DNA of 64,000 nt from Macrotis lagotis (GCF_037893015.1 NC_133666.1:654919276-654983275), one strand, 5' to 3'. Shown: positions 20,050 through 32,640, numbered from the stretch's first letter. Numbers and translations are program-made. Notes: a model not told the origin generated them from the sequence alone.

Positions 20050-20640
20050 AGCACTAGAAATCAACATTTATCCATTTGCAAATTTATGAGTTACACATTT
20101 TTCTATTACCCTCCTCATGGCAGCTGACAATCTATGTACAATTGTGTTTAACATATTTCCATATTATTCATGTTGTGAAAGCTAAGGGATAAAAACATGA
20201 TAAAGAAAAAAACAAAGAAATTTTAAAACATAAACATAGTATGCTTTGCTCTGCATTCAGATACCATAGGCTGTTTTTTGTATTGTTTTGTTTGCCTAGA
20301 TGTGCATGTCAGATCCCTCAGGGTTGTCTTTGATCACTGAACTTTTGATAGTCCATCATAGTTGAGCCATCTCACAATATTGCTTTTAAAGTGTACAATG
20401 TTCTCCTGGTTCTGCTCATTTCACTTCACATCAGCTCATGTAGATTTGTCCAGGTTTGTCTAAAGTCTGGTCACTCGTGATTTCTTACAGAACAAGAGTA
20501 CTTTATTACATCCATATACCATAACTTGTTAAGCTATTCCTCAATCAATGAACATTTCCTCAATTTCCAATTCTTTGCTACTATAAAAAGAGATTTTTAA
20601 AATTTTGTACACATGGGAAAACACTAGAAATAAAGTCACA
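20050..20640 (-). mobile_element. Older L1 3' end, antisense
   Basis: TTTATCCATTTGCAAATTTA, ATGTTGTGAAAGCTAAG, TTGATCACTGAACTTTTG and TCAATTTCCAATTCTTTGCT run in marsupial L1 order read backwards. The ORF2 end lies near 20590. Confidence 0.7.
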
Positions 20641-20649
20641 AGAGGATTA

Positions 20650-21945
20650 AAATTGGGCTATATTTGGCCTGAGAAGAAAAAAACTTGTCAGGAACATTAT
20701 TTCTATCAATGTATTTTGAAGGCTATCATAAGAGATTAAATGAGTTCTATTTTTTTATTTTTCTTCAAGAACAAAACCAAGAGCACTTGGGGATGTGGAA
20801 GAGTGAGTGGGGAAAAGATACAGAAAAAGATTTGGGCTTCACACAATGCAAACCTTCCTATTAATCAGTCAATAAGTATTAAGTGACTACTATACTTCTG
20901 TCACTGTGAAGAGCTATTCCTAACACATTAGCTGTAGCTATCCAAAAGGAGAATGGAGATGGTGAGTTCTCTTTCATGAATGGTCTTCAAGCAAAGTGCT
21001 AGGGAGAAAATGGAAAAGATTTCTGCTTTAGTGTTGGTCCGACTGCCTACCCTGTATCCCTTCCAAATCTAAGATTTGGGGTAGAAGTCTTTTTGCCCCA
21101 TTGGAACTCTAAATCCCTCAGGGCAGGGACCACAAATCTTTCTGCTCCTCATCCCCTGGTTGAGTTGAAAGAACCCTGAACTTGGAGGTTTCAAAGACTG
21201 CCTCAGATACTCAATCATAGGCAAGTTAGTGCCTAAGAAATTAGATACTTTTTTCTGTTCCAGACAATGTGATAAGCAGTGGGGATACAAATACAGACAA
21301 AAAAGAAAGACAATTCATTTACCCCTTCAGGGCCTTCTGAAAGCTGGAGATGATAAGATTTTGTCTCATGAGGTTGTTGTTAGATTGTTGGACAAATCCA
21401 AAGTGCTCTGTGGACTTTAGGGTACTACAGAAATGAGTTACTTATTTCCCCTATCTTTTTCAACAACCATAATCCATAAATATTTGATGAATGGATGCAT
21501 GGGTGGGTAAAATGATGAGGAAGGTGAAGGAGTAGGAGATAATAATAGCCAACATTTATATAGAATTTTAAGAAAAGAAAGCACCAATTTAGAATCTTAG
21601 ACTAAGAAATTCTAAAAGCAAAGATATAATATTTTGACCTTGGACACTTTGAGGCAGCCTAATTTTTTTGAACAGGTATGCTTTTATTTTTGCAGTTTGA
21701 AATTCCTGGGAGAATGAGAATTGGAACATGAATACTTAAGACAAGCTCTTAATCTGGAGAGTCTCAAAGATAGGTAAAGGTGACAGGGGATCAAGAATTC
21801 AGCTCTTTAAGGAAGTAGAGGAAATGTTTATACAGTTAGGAATTGTCATCATATATTTTAAGAAATAGAAATATATCAATTTATGGATAACAATCTTTTT
21901 TCTTTCAAGTACTAGGTATTGGAATTTTAAATGTTATCATTAGCA
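20650..21945. other. Mostly unassigned; two L2 3'-end scraps
   Basis: L2-like antisense pieces at about 20865-20950 and 21210-21350 (GTGGGGATACAAATACAGAC type). The rest is AT-rich, with no gene seen. Confidence 0.4.
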
Positions 21946-21949
21946 ATTA

Positions 21950-22120
21950 TAAATCTGGATTTGATTTTAAATTTATTAGCTGTATAACCCCAAGCTAGTA
22001 ACCTTATGTCTGTTTACCTCAGTTTAATATTCTAAAAGGAGACAATAACAGCCTCTTAGGGTTGTTGTGAGGATCACATGAATGTAAAATGCTTGGCATA
22101 AGGTAAATGATAGATGACTA
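21950..22120 (+). mobile_element. MIR/CORE-SINE
   Basis: Holds AGGGTTGTTGTGAGGATCAC and ATGCTTGGCATAAGGT, the MIR 3' block, after a diverged core. Confidence 0.6.
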
Positions 22121-22197
22121 TTAATTGAATTTTTTAATGATATTTTAATTAGATGCAAGTGTTTCATAACTTTACTTGATTTTTATTAGTAAATACA

Positions 22198-22347
22198 GTA
22201 TTTTTTTTTGTTTTTGCAAGGCAATGGGATTAAGTGACTTGCTCAAGGTCACACAGCTAAGTAATAAGTGTCTAAGGTCAAATTTGAACCCACATCCTCA
22301 TGATTCCAGGGCCACTGTTCTTTCCACTGCATCATCTAGTTGCCCCT
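22198..22347 (-). mobile_element. tRNA-derived SINE, antisense
   Basis: TTTGTTTTTGCAAGGCAATG through TGCATCATCTAGTTGCCCC. Confidence 0.85.
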
Positions 22348-22691
22348 ACAATATTCTTGAGACAATTTTCTGTGTAAGGTAATCTGGAAGTGCATTTAAC
22401 TAAATTAAGGTCAACTGATTTGTTAAAGTTTTAAAATACATATATTGTTTATATTGTGAAATTGGGGAGGGGTAGAGCCAAGATGACTGCATGAAGGCAG
22501 CATTTCCCAGAAACTCCTTCCCCCACAAACTCCAAAAGCCAACAAATTATGACTCTGCCCAAAATTTAGAGGGGCAGAACTCACATAAAGACTGAGTGAT
22601 ACATTTTCCCAGCCCAAGACAGCTCATTAGTTCTGCAAGAAAGGTGTGTTTCACTAGGTTGGGAGGTTGGAAAAAAGCCACAGCCACAGCA

Positions 22692-22729
22692 CAGCCTAGC
22701 CCAGCCCAGCCCAGCCCAGCCCAGCCCAG
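22692..22729. repeat. AGCCC pentamer repeat in the half-L1 5' UTR
   Basis: About seven copies of AGCCC in a row. The minus-strand copy lacks this run, so it expanded within this copy. It creates a Trp/Ala/Gly-rich apparent ORF on the minus strand, which is spurious. Confidence 0.85.
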
Positions 22730-23177
22730 GGATCACCAGCAACAATTTGAAGGGGTCATGAGTGAACTCTGCTATACCAGAATGAGTGTGAAGTGAGGAG
22801 CACTGGCCATAGAACCTGCAGAGAGAATGAGGGAAACCAGCCTGCACCTCCAGAGCACAGCCTATAGACAGTAAGGGGGTCAGGGGAAACTGCAGAAATC
22901 TCTCTGCTCTCCCTGGGGCAGAACTCTGCTGTTTGCCTACACTTGGATCTAGGTTGCAGTTTGGTCCTCCATACTAAGATAGCAGGGATCTTCCTCACAG
23001 CTCCAGGGCAGAGTGGAGTGCTTGTAGTCATCTACATATCAAACCATAGGCAAGAGAGCATAAGACCTTGGAGGAATAAAGGTCCCAGTGGGGTGTGCCA
23101 AAAAAACCCCAAAGCGGGTGTCCCAATAATACTCAAAAGCTCAGGAAGCACCCCCAAACCAGGCACAGACTGGAGAA

Positions 23178-24245
23178 ATGAATAAACAGAGAAAAAAGAG
23201 GAATACCATTGAGAAATACATTGTCTATGATCCCAAGAATCCTACTAAATCTGAAGATGAGGAAGTACAAGCTACTGCATCTAAAGACTCCATGAAAAGA
23301 CAGAAACTGGGCTCAGGCTATAACAGAGCTCAGAAAAGATTTTGAAAATCATGCAAGAGAGATAGCAGAAAATTTGGGAAAAGAAATGAGAGAGATGCAG
23401 GAAAAACAGGAAAACGAAGTCAGCAGCTTAGTCAAGGAGATCCAAAAACGCACTGAAGAAACTAACATGTTAAAAACCAGCATAGGTCAAATGGATAAAA
23501 CAGTTCAAAAAGTCATTGAGGAGAAGAATGCTTTAAAAAGCAGAACTGGTCAAATGGAAAAGGAGATAAGAAAGCACTCTGAGGAAAACACATCCTTCAA
23601 ATGTAGAATGGAGCTAAAGGAAGCTGATGACTTTACAAGAAGTCAAGATACAATACTTCAACAGCAAAAGAATGAAAAATTAGAAGAAAATGTGAAACAT
23701 CTCATTGAAAAAACAACTGATCTGGAAAACAGATTTAGGAAAGATAATTTTAAAATTATTGGGATACCTGAAAGTCATGATCAGGAAAAGAGCCTTGACC
23801 TCATTTTTAAAGAAATCCTATAGGAAAAATTGCCCTGATATCCTAAAAGCAGAGGTCTAATAGAAACTGAGAGTCCACTGATCTCCCCTGGAAAGAGATC
23901 CAAAAAAATATTATAACCAAGTTCCAGAACTCCCAAATTAAAGAGAAAATATTACAAGCAGCCAGAAGGACACAATTCAAATATTGAAGAGCTGCAGTCA
24001 AGATCACACAGGACTTAGCTTAGCAGCAACTATATTAAAGGCTCATAGGGCTTGGAATATGATGTTCCAGAAGGCAAAGGAGCTTGAATGCAACCAAGAA
24101 TCAACTACTCAGAAAAACTGAACACCCTTTTCCAGGGGAAAATATTGACTTTCCATGAACCAGGGGAATTTCAAATGTTCCTGCTGAAATGACCAGAGCT
24201 GAACAGAAAGTTTGACTTTCAAATATAGGACTCAGGTGAAGTATA
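23178..24245 (+). pseudogene. L1-type ORF1 relic of the plus-strand half-L1
   Basis: It starts MNKQRKKRNTIEKYI, frameshifts near 23290, then is open from 23374 to 23823 (149 codons) through the coiled coil into the RRM-like segment FRKDNFKIIGIPESHDQ. Stops follow in the C-terminal part. The order and wording match the minus copy closely. The open part encodes only a coiled coil and the beginning of the RNA-binding domain, so it is a relic and not a working gene. Confidence 0.8.
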
Positions 24246-24751
24246 AAGAGTGGAAGGGAAGGGTAAAATATGAGGGACTTAATGATGATGAATTGCATGT
24301 ATTCCTGCATAGAAGAATGATACTGATAATACTCATATGAAACTTCTCATTTAATAGAACAGGTAGAAGGAGCTTTTATAGATGAAGCACAGGAGAGAGC
24401 TGAATCTGAAGATATATTGTAAAAATGGAGTTAAAGGTTAAAAGGGAAATGCACTGGGAGTAAGAGAAAGGAAAGGTAGAATAGGCTAAGATATTTCATA
24501 TAAAAGATTTTTTTCTTTTTTACAATGAACTTTTGCAATGATATGGAAGGGGGGAAAGTGAGGGGGAATGAGGGAACCTTCACTCTCATCATAAATGACT
24601 CATAGAGGAAACAGTATACACACTCAATAGGGTATAGGCATCTAGAGTAAAAAGGAGAGAGGACGGAAAGGGGGAAGGGGGGGATGTGGGTGATAGATGA
24701 GAGGGTAGATCATAGGAGAGAAAGTCAGATATAACACATTTTCTTTTTTAT

Positions 24752-24890
24752 TTCTTGAAAGGGGCTGGGATTGGATGACCTGTCTGGGACCACGGGGCTG
24801 GATCTCAGGGGTGGTATGTGGGCTTGGGGCCTCTTGACCCCAGGGCCAGTGATCAGTCCAATGTGCTACTCAGCCATCCTACAGCACATT
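24752..24890 (-). mobile_element. SINE-like module inside the plus half-L1 3' region
   Basis: Antisense SINE-like sequence (TTGAAAGGGGCTGGGATTGG through CTACTCAGCCATCC) equivalent in place and orientation to the module at 16592-16735 of the other copy. Confidence 0.65.
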
Positions 24891-25699
24891 ATAGAAGAGG
24901 GACAAAGTAAAAGGAGAGAGAAAATATAATATATGGTAGTAGGGAGGAATTGATAGAGGGAATTACAATCAGCAACAGCAACAGTGCAAAAATATAGAAG
25001 TAACTTTTATGATGGACTTATCACAAAGAATGTGATCCACCCAAGACAGAGCTGATGGTATCAGAACACAGACTGAAACACATTTTTTTCTCTTTCCTTT
25101 ACTTTATTTCTCATGAGGGTCTATATTTGGGGGGGAGGGGTATTATGTTTACTCTTAAACAAGAATATTTTAGTAATGTATTAAAAATCACTTGTACAAA
25201 AATATTCATAGCAACTCTGTTTGTGGTGGCAAAGAATTGGAAATTAACTTAAATGTCCTTCAGTTGGGGAATGGCTTAACAAAATGTGGTTTATGTATGT
25301 GATGGAACACTATTGTTCTATTAGAAGCCAGGAGGGATGGGAATTCAGGGAAGCCTGGAAAGATTTGCATGGACTGATGCTGAGCGAGATGAGCAGAACC
25401 AGAGGAACATTGTGCACCCTAGAAGCAACATGGGGGGTGATGATCAACCTTGGACTTGGACTTGCTCATTCCATTAGTGCAACAATCAGGCATAATACTT
25501 TATTTTTCTTCCTTAGGGATATAATCTCTCTCTCTCATCACATTCAACTTAGATCAATGTATGCCATGGAGACAATGTAAAGACTAACAGACTGCCTTCT
25601 GTGGGGAATGGGGGGGGAGAAAAGCAAGATTGGGGGGAAATTGTAAAATATTAAAAATAAAATAAAAAAAATTAAAAAAAAAGAAATTTGGTAAGTAAT

Positions 25700-26655
25700 T
25701 ATGATTATTATTAAGGGTAAGTTCTCTTATATTCTACATTTATGAGATTTAAAATTGCACTGTTGAAACAAAAAAGACAATAAATAGATTAAGAAATAAT
25801 TATCTAGGGTTATTTTTGTTGATCATGTGCTATAATGTTCTAAAGTAATGTAATTTAAGAAATTATAAGATTCCAAATTTTTCTTATACTGAAAGAAAAT
25901 TCACATAAAGTTATTTGGCAATTACTTATAAAATTATGAGATTATTAACTAAGTTATTTGAAGATATTGTTTTTGTGTTTACATAGGCATTTAGAGAGAA
26001 AAATTGGTGACCGTATCAAACAATTTGATCAAACAAATCAAGTAAATTTTAAAACCGTGGCAAACTTTGTGATGAAACTAATTTAATTAAGTTTATTCTC
26101 TCTGGTTGAGGAAAATAGATTCCTGCATATTATAAATATCTTTTGGCTAAAGGAAGGTGGCAATTAGGAATTTATATATTTAAAACTTTGGGATTTATTT
26201 ACGATATTTTAAGACAATTTATACCAACTTAGGTTTAATAGATTCCAATTTTAATCATTTATTTTTGCCTTAAGTTTGAATAAGAAAGCTATTTCATAAA
26301 AGTTTAGTGATTATTCCTTTAGCATCAGGATAAACTTTAAGCTGTTTTTAAGAAAGGGAACATTTTTAGTTTATTTATTGCAATGATAATTTGATGTTGA
26401 TCACAATTATGTCCAACATATGATTTATGATACCCTGAATATTTTTTTGAAGTTTTATTCTTAGGTTTGCTATGCCCTTGGACTACCCTTAGATGGGGGC
26501 TTTCAGAGAAACATCAACAATCAGCAGTTCAGTAGCAACAGCTAAAATCTAAGGCTAATGAATCAAAGTTGGGAATGAAGTAGGGAGGTTACCTTGGGAA
26601 ATGTTGGACATTCTCATACAAGAAATATGTCTACCTGGTACTTAGGCCTTCGGGA
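25700..26655. other. AT-rich DNA, no gene recognised
   Basis: No ORF of note, no recognised repeat. Confidence 0.4.
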
Positions 26656-26679
26656 CAAGGGCTTTTTTTTGTTCTTTGT

Positions 26680-26823
26680 TTGTTTGTTTTATTTTTTTTT
26701 TTGCAAGGCAATGGAATTAAGTGACTTGACCAAGGTCACACAGGTAATTTTTAAGTGCCCGAAGTCACATTTGAACTCAAGTCCTCCTGACTCCAGTGCT
26801 AGTGCTCTATCCACTTTGACCCA
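26680..26823 (-). mobile_element. tRNA-derived SINE, antisense
   Basis: TTTTTTTTTTGCAAGGCAAT through CTCTATCCACTTTGACCC; head slightly decayed. Confidence 0.8.
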
Positions 26824-27464
26824 GGACCAGTTTTGATGTTGTTATAACCAGGTCCTAGCTTAAAGCTCTCATAACAAAATTTTTATTATCAGGATAGAAA
26901 TAGTGGAAGTTTACCATTGTAATACTGACTCTTTTAGCTATTAAGATTATATTAAAGCAACTAAATTACTGTAATAAGCTGTAAAAGGAAATGATTTTAC
27001 TGTTTTGATCTAAATTTCTTGCCATTCTATAACCTAAGCAAGAATTAAATGACTGCTTGAACTTAACACATTTTTAAGATTCAATTCCTAAAGAATTTTT
27101 TTTCAAAATGATATAATTAGAGGTAAACAAGTTTGTGAAACAAAGATGTAAAATCTATTAGGTTGTAAGGTTAAAGTTAAGTATTGCTTTTGTTTTTGTT
27201 CTGATGTTCAGGATTTCAATATAGAAATATGTCAACAAAGAGTAGTAATTTTATGGGCTATCTTGAGTCACCCTACTTGGAAATCTGATTCTTGTTATTG
27301 GTTGTTTAATCTGTAATTAGAACATGTATAGAAATATATGCAAACTACTTAACCTTAAAGATGTTCTCATTGTTTAAAGGAATTTGTAAAGTAGTTATTT
27401 AAATTCAAATTTATTTGAACATGTTTAATAATTGGACACAGTTTACTAGATAGACAATGTTTTT

Positions 27465-27770
27465 TTTAATTTTTTTAAAATTTTTATTAAGGATATTATT
27501 TGTTTTACAGTTTTCCCCCAATCTTGCTTCCCTCCCCCCACCCCCACCCCACAGATAGCACTCCGTCAGTCTTTACTTTGTTTCCATGTTGTACCTCGAT
27601 CCAAATTGGGTGTGATGAGAGAGAAATCATATCCTTAAAGAGAACAGAATTCTCAGAGGTAACCAGATCAAACCATAAGACATCTGGGGTTTTTTTTTTT
27701 TTCGAATTAAAGGGAATAGTCCTTGTACTTTGTTCATACTCCACAGCTCCTTATCTGGATACTAGACAAT
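27465..27770 (-). mobile_element. Marsupial L1 3' UTR, antisense, 5'-truncated
   Basis: TTTTCCCCCAATCTTGCTTC, CTTTACTTTGTTTCCATGTT and TGTGATGAGAGAGAAATCAT mark the L1 3' UTR shared with 41.0, 42.3 and 56.7 kb. A 127-codon plus ORF here is incidental. Confidence 0.8.
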
Positions 27771-27774
27771 TTTT

Positions 27775-28840
27775 TTTAATAAAATCTGTCTCCAAACAGA
27801 TGCAATTAGGATTATTGTATTTGCAATTTGTGATTATTATATTCATTCATCCCAAATCTTTTGTTTGTTATCAAGCATCATAATACACATTCATTGATTC
27901 GATATTGACAAGATAAATTCTGATTATTCTGTGATAATCTCCTGCTGTTATCAATGAGAGATTAGAGTAACCATATAGGTTTCTTATAATCCTTATGAGC
28001 TGAATTCATCTGAAGTTTTAATTATGGAAACTTCATATTGAATTATTTTATGGGTTTGTTAACTGACATTGTTCTGAATCTGATTCCAGGTATAATCAGC
28101 AAAGAAGTGCTATTGAATTTGTGAACCATGATGCTAGCAACCTAATGGAATTTTACATACATAAACATCAGATTGAGTTCTCATGGGAAAGATTGGAAGA
28201 ATGTTTAAAGACATGACTGAGATATAATTCTCCTGACTCAATTTCTCTAAAGTGACAATATCTCACCTGACTGACTGACTTTAAGCTTGGTTTAATGCAA
28301 TTGGTCACCTGCATAACCTTTGCCCTGGAATTAATATAATAATAAGGGAACATGTTCCCTGATGTCCTTTTATAATCATGTTAGATATTATAATATTAAA
28401 TATTTATAGGCTAATACTATAGCACATCTGAATTACTATAGTAACATGTAGGTATAAGATTTGAGTCATTTGGTCTAGAATTTTCTATATTCTAGATAGT
28501 TATCTAATCAAGTTTGTCTTTGACATATATATATATTCCTGTTGTTAGTTGAGATTCTTTAATTTCTCATAATGCCATAAGAATAATTAGGTGAATGATA
28601 AAGATTTGTGACACCAGGATATGATTGTTTATCATAACAATCTCAGTTCTATTTTAAGGAAAAAAATTTCAGCAAAGCTAATTATATCAGAAAAAAGGAT
28701 GATTTGTGGTCCATTTTGAAAATGTCTTAAAGAGAGATCCATTTTTGGCTAAGATTTTTGTTTATCTTAAACATGGCTGAAGATTGAAAATGTTTTATTA
28801 TAAATAACTTACCTGATATGCACTGTTCTGAAATTAATTA
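27775..28840. other. AT-rich DNA, no gene recognised
   Basis: No coding or repeat signal identified. Confidence 0.4.
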
Positions 28841-28857
28841 TTCAATGTATACATTTA

Positions 28858-29031
28858 GTCTTTTTCCTTTTCCTTTTCTTTTTTTTTTAAAGTTTTTAGA
28901 AGGCAGTGTGGTTAAGTGGCTTGCCCAAGGCCACACAGCTAGGTAATTATTAAGTGTCTGAGGCTGGATTTGAACTCAGGTACTCCTGACTCCAGGGCCA
29001 GTGCTTTATCCACTGCACCACCTAGCCACTC
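28858..29031 (-). mobile_element. tRNA-derived SINE with perfect 15-base duplication
   Basis: Antisense SINE flanked by CAATGTATACATTTA on both sides (28843-28857 and 29032-29046). An intact duplication this long points to a fairly recent insertion. Confidence 0.9.
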
Positions 29032-29049
29032 CCAATGTATACATTTATG

Positions 29050-29985
29050 TATATGAATACACATATAAATAGCATTCCTAAACCTTTTGTTACAACTGAA
29101 ATTAATTTGGGAATTTTTTAATTAATTTACTTTTGTATTAGAGTGTATAGTCCAATAAAAGCATGCCATTATTAATTTCTTAGTGGAACCTTATCTTCCA
29201 AATGGGGCAATTGAAGAATGTCAATTATAAAAACTAATTTTGAGTTTTCTGTATGTCAGAATGATAATGACCAACCAAAATTATAAGTTCCCTGATCTAA
29301 AAGGTTCCAAATTTCATTTTCTAATAATAGAAATATGGTTTTACTTTGTTATTCTTGAAGAAAAATTTGTGTTAAGATGTTCTTTTAGCAGAGGAAAAAA
29401 ATCTTTCCAAGTGACTTAAACAGGAAAATACCTACTCTAGAAAGCATACCTGACCCACAAGTCTTCATCAAATGCTTCCAAAGGAATGAATCTGAATTTG
29501 CTTCATGCCCACCATTCTTCCCTTGCATGCCTTTTGTTTGTAGGATCCACTTACCAAAGGGTACTTACTATCCCATTTGATTTTGTTAAAGCATCATTCA
29601 TCTTTTTCCTTTCCCTCTTTTGATATTTAGCCCAGGCAGCCTGCATTTGTTCAGTAGTATTGTATCTTCTAGGCTGAAGTCTATTCAACTCCATATGATG
29701 GCCCAGGATGGCTACATCCCCATAAGATCTTTCCTGCACCCCCTGGATTCTATATATACTCTATTTAAATCAAAAGGACTCATTAAGGCAGGAATAACTC
29801 TATGATTCTTAGACAGCAGGAAGCAGTACCAGAAGATGAAATCTTTATCCCTGTTCCCCAAATGAATTTGGATTCCTACTCCTTGAAGAGGGAAATGATG
29901 AGGTGACAACCTGAAGTATTTCACTCCCTGGCAAGGACTCAACATCTGCCCAGATCCCATGAAACAAGATAAGGCCCCTATCAAC
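29050..29985. other. Unassigned
   Basis: A 62-codon minus ORF (29551-29739) holds an Arg/Lys-rich run, but I recognise no family. It may belong with the LTR-like sequence that follows. Confidence 0.35.
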
Positions 29986-30247
29986 AAGGTGATTCCCTGT
30001 TAAGTCCCCCTTTCAACAAGATAGTAACTTCCTTCCTGATAGGATTTCTCTGAGCCCCTCGCCTGCATGTCCCTGATTACCTCATCTTTCCATTCCTTTT
30101 CCCTTTAAAAAACTATCTTCTCCTTTCCCTTTGGGGATCCCAGTCCACTCTTGGGGAGCATGATCCCCACAATATGCTTTCATTTGAATTAGAGATAGTA
30201 TGAACCTGAATTCTTTCAAGAGATGATCTGTGTCTTGAATTCAACAA
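29985..30247 (+). mobile_element. Possible LTR (U3-R-U5 like)
   Basis: CCCTTTAAAAAACTATC looks like a TATA region and is followed by TTTGGGGATCCCAGTCC and GGGGAGCATGATCCCC. The stretch ends TTGAATTCAACA next to AATGGTGAG. The layout resembles a gamma-type retroviral LTR, but the start is unclear, no primer-binding site is certain and no internal genes were recognised. Confidence 0.3.
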
Positions 30248-30249
30248 AT

Positions 30250-32640
30250 GGTGAGTCCTATTCTGTGGGTGATATATCCTGTCTCTGAGTGTTATCTATC
30301 CTAATGAGCCTACAGGTGTTGCCTGCCAGTAAGGGTAATATTCCCTGGGTGAGGGGAAAGAACTGGACTAGATTTCTAATGTCTCTTCCAACTCCCACAC
30401 AATGGCTTCAGGTGAAAGCCCTGTGTAGTTAGCATTATTCTCTCCCTAACCCTCTTGTCCTCTTCTTTTTTTTTTTTTTTGTCTATCCTGAACAGGATGA
30501 TCATGAGCCTATTTGTCCATTGTCCAGTCCACCCCACCCTGTCTCTTGGCTAGGTCAAGGAATTGTGAATCCAATCACTTCCCTTCTGATTGCATCTTAA
30601 AATGAAATCTGCTTCCCTATAACTTTTTCCTATTGCTCTTATTTCTGCCCCTCAAGAGAAGCAGAAGTAGAAGCTCTTTTTCATATGACGTTCTCTTTAC
30701 ATCATATCTCCTTCCTCCCACACTACCATCCAAGAATCCTTCAGCTCTTCCTTGTATCTTCTCACTTTTCCAATGTCTCTGTCCAAAATGGAGTCTTAAG
30801 TCCTACCTTCCTGGATTCAGAGAGGTTCATCTGAAAGCCTCAACTAGTTGCAACTGGGGTCCGAAGAAAGTGAGAGGGTAACAGGTGGGGACTGTAGTGA
30901 TAGGAAGGGGAGATCTGCCTCTATGCTTCCCTGATTGTGATCCCAGAGTCACTTCAAGGAAGTACCTACTTATTTAGTAACAAAAGTAGGGGGAAATTGG
31001 ATGGGTTGGGATGAAAAGGCTATCCTTTCCTTTTAGTTTCTGAGAAGTTTGTGATTCATTTTGGGGAAGTCAACTATATTTTCCAGGAAGAAGAAGCTGT
31101 GTATTTCACTTCTCCTTGATTCAAGCTAATGCGGAGAAGTGGAGTTGAGTACAGCAACAGGGTAAGACAAGTGACCTTGTTTCTTGTTCTAGAATTAATC
31201 CCAAACCAAGTAAGGGGTGGATATGTTTGATGAATACTGACTCTACCTTGTTGACACCCGACCATTTCAAGAGAAAAAGTTTCCTTTACCTGTGATAGGA
31301 TCCCTCAGATACCATTAAAAGAAACTTTGTTCCATGATATCATCCTAGCTTTTAGTAGAGCTTTTAGTAGTCCATATGTATAACCTACAGGGAAAGAAGG
31401 GAAGAAGACTAGGGAAAAGGACTATGCATAGGCTACCAGAATTAGAACAAGACAGTTAAAGTGGACCAGTACACTCTATCAAAAATTTGAGATCCCCAGG
31501 CTGTTAGGCAGTCAGTGGTTCTCAGTGCTGAATTTGCACTATGGATACTATAAAAGTCTTACTGCATAGGAAAATAAAGAGAATTGAGCTTTTGTCTATC
31601 TAGCTGGATATAACTAGTTTTAGTATAAACTCCAAGGCTTATACTTAAGGAATATTTGACTCTTCATAACCACTGATTGGAAAAAGTAGTTAGAGACAGA
31701 AATTACATGGAAATGTTGATGTGTCTAATAAACTCAATGTCTATGGAAAGACGCTGAAAGACCCTGAAGAGAGGTAGATGAAAGCATTGGAATGACTTGT
31801 GAAGGCTGCTCTGAAACTCTTAGTTGACAAGTACCCATTTCACAACATTTCTGTTAAATGTAGGGGTCATAGAGTATAGCAACCAGGAATGAAAAATGAC
31901 TCAGAAAAGATGAGAAGTTCTCCTCAACTTCCTCAACATTGTCTTTTCAAAGACTTGGTGACTACTATAAAAAAATTAAAGCATTCTGCTGTAATTGTAA
32001 ATCCATAGAATGATCTCACTTGATTGAAGAGATTGGAAGCAGAAAGACAAGAAACAAATTTAACCTGATCATGTTTATAATCTTTGGAGATTAAGACTGT
32101 CAAAGAAAGAAGCTTTTAAAGATTTGATTTTAACTACCTCATGTCATATGGCTGATGAATACCGACCTGACCATTTCAAGAGAGAGACACCATTAAAAGA
32201 AATATTGTTCCATGATATCATCCTAGGTTTTGGCAGTTCATATGTATCATCTCAGTCCTGAATAGAGATGTGAGCCAAGAAAGCATTTGAACAGTCCTAT
32301 AATGAGAGAATATGGTCATGAGAAATCACTTAAAGATAAAAAAACCTAAGAAACCTTCTAATAGAGGACTAATAATGGTGAAATTAAACACAGTTAAATT
32401 TCAAGTATAATAATCCATTGAAATATTGGTAGTCCAACCAAGATTTTCAGATCCCTAATCCCAATTCTCATTCTCACAAATTGGGTCCCCAGAGTATGGA
32501 TACTTCTCATCCTCAGGGTTTCAGAGGTATTCCCTAAGAGGCCAGGAGTATTTCTCTAATGACATTGACTTGACCCCCTACCAGTATGCTTTCCCCCTAA
32601 GACTATCAGTTAAGGATCCTTTTAGGAGTCAGTCTTTTTT
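30250..32640. other. Unassigned DNA with an internal duplication
   Basis: No gene recognised. A poly(T) run is at 30465-30480. A segment around 31225-31385 recurs in part at 32155-32260 (see findings). Confidence 0.4.

Larger units (their letters stand above)
22461..25690 (+). mobile_element. Second half-L1 (HAL1-like) element, opposite orientation
   Basis: It starts with GGAGGGGTAGAGCCAAGATG and runs through a 5' UTR of about 715 bases, a broken ORF1 (23178-24245) and a 3' region that aligns with the minus copy, ending in a mixed A-rich tail at 25650-25690. No ORF2 body lies between. After TTGTACAAA (about 25200) the sequence continues with the C-terminal end of L1 ORF2 (FIATLFVVAKNWKL) and the L1 3' UTR, a stretch the minus copy lacks. 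Possible imperfect target-site duplication: GAAATTGG / GAAATTTGG. Confidence 0.78.

Noticed and set aside
23374..23823. 149-codon ORF as a new coiled-coil gene
   Set aside because: It is the middle of L1-type ORF1, broken on both sides, and the same protein is encoded by the 18 kb copy.
15858..25690. The paired half-L1s as one transposon with long terminal inverted repeats
   Set aside because: Each has its own poly(A)-type tail and L1 5' start, and the minus copy has its own target-site duplication, so these are two separate retrotransposition events.
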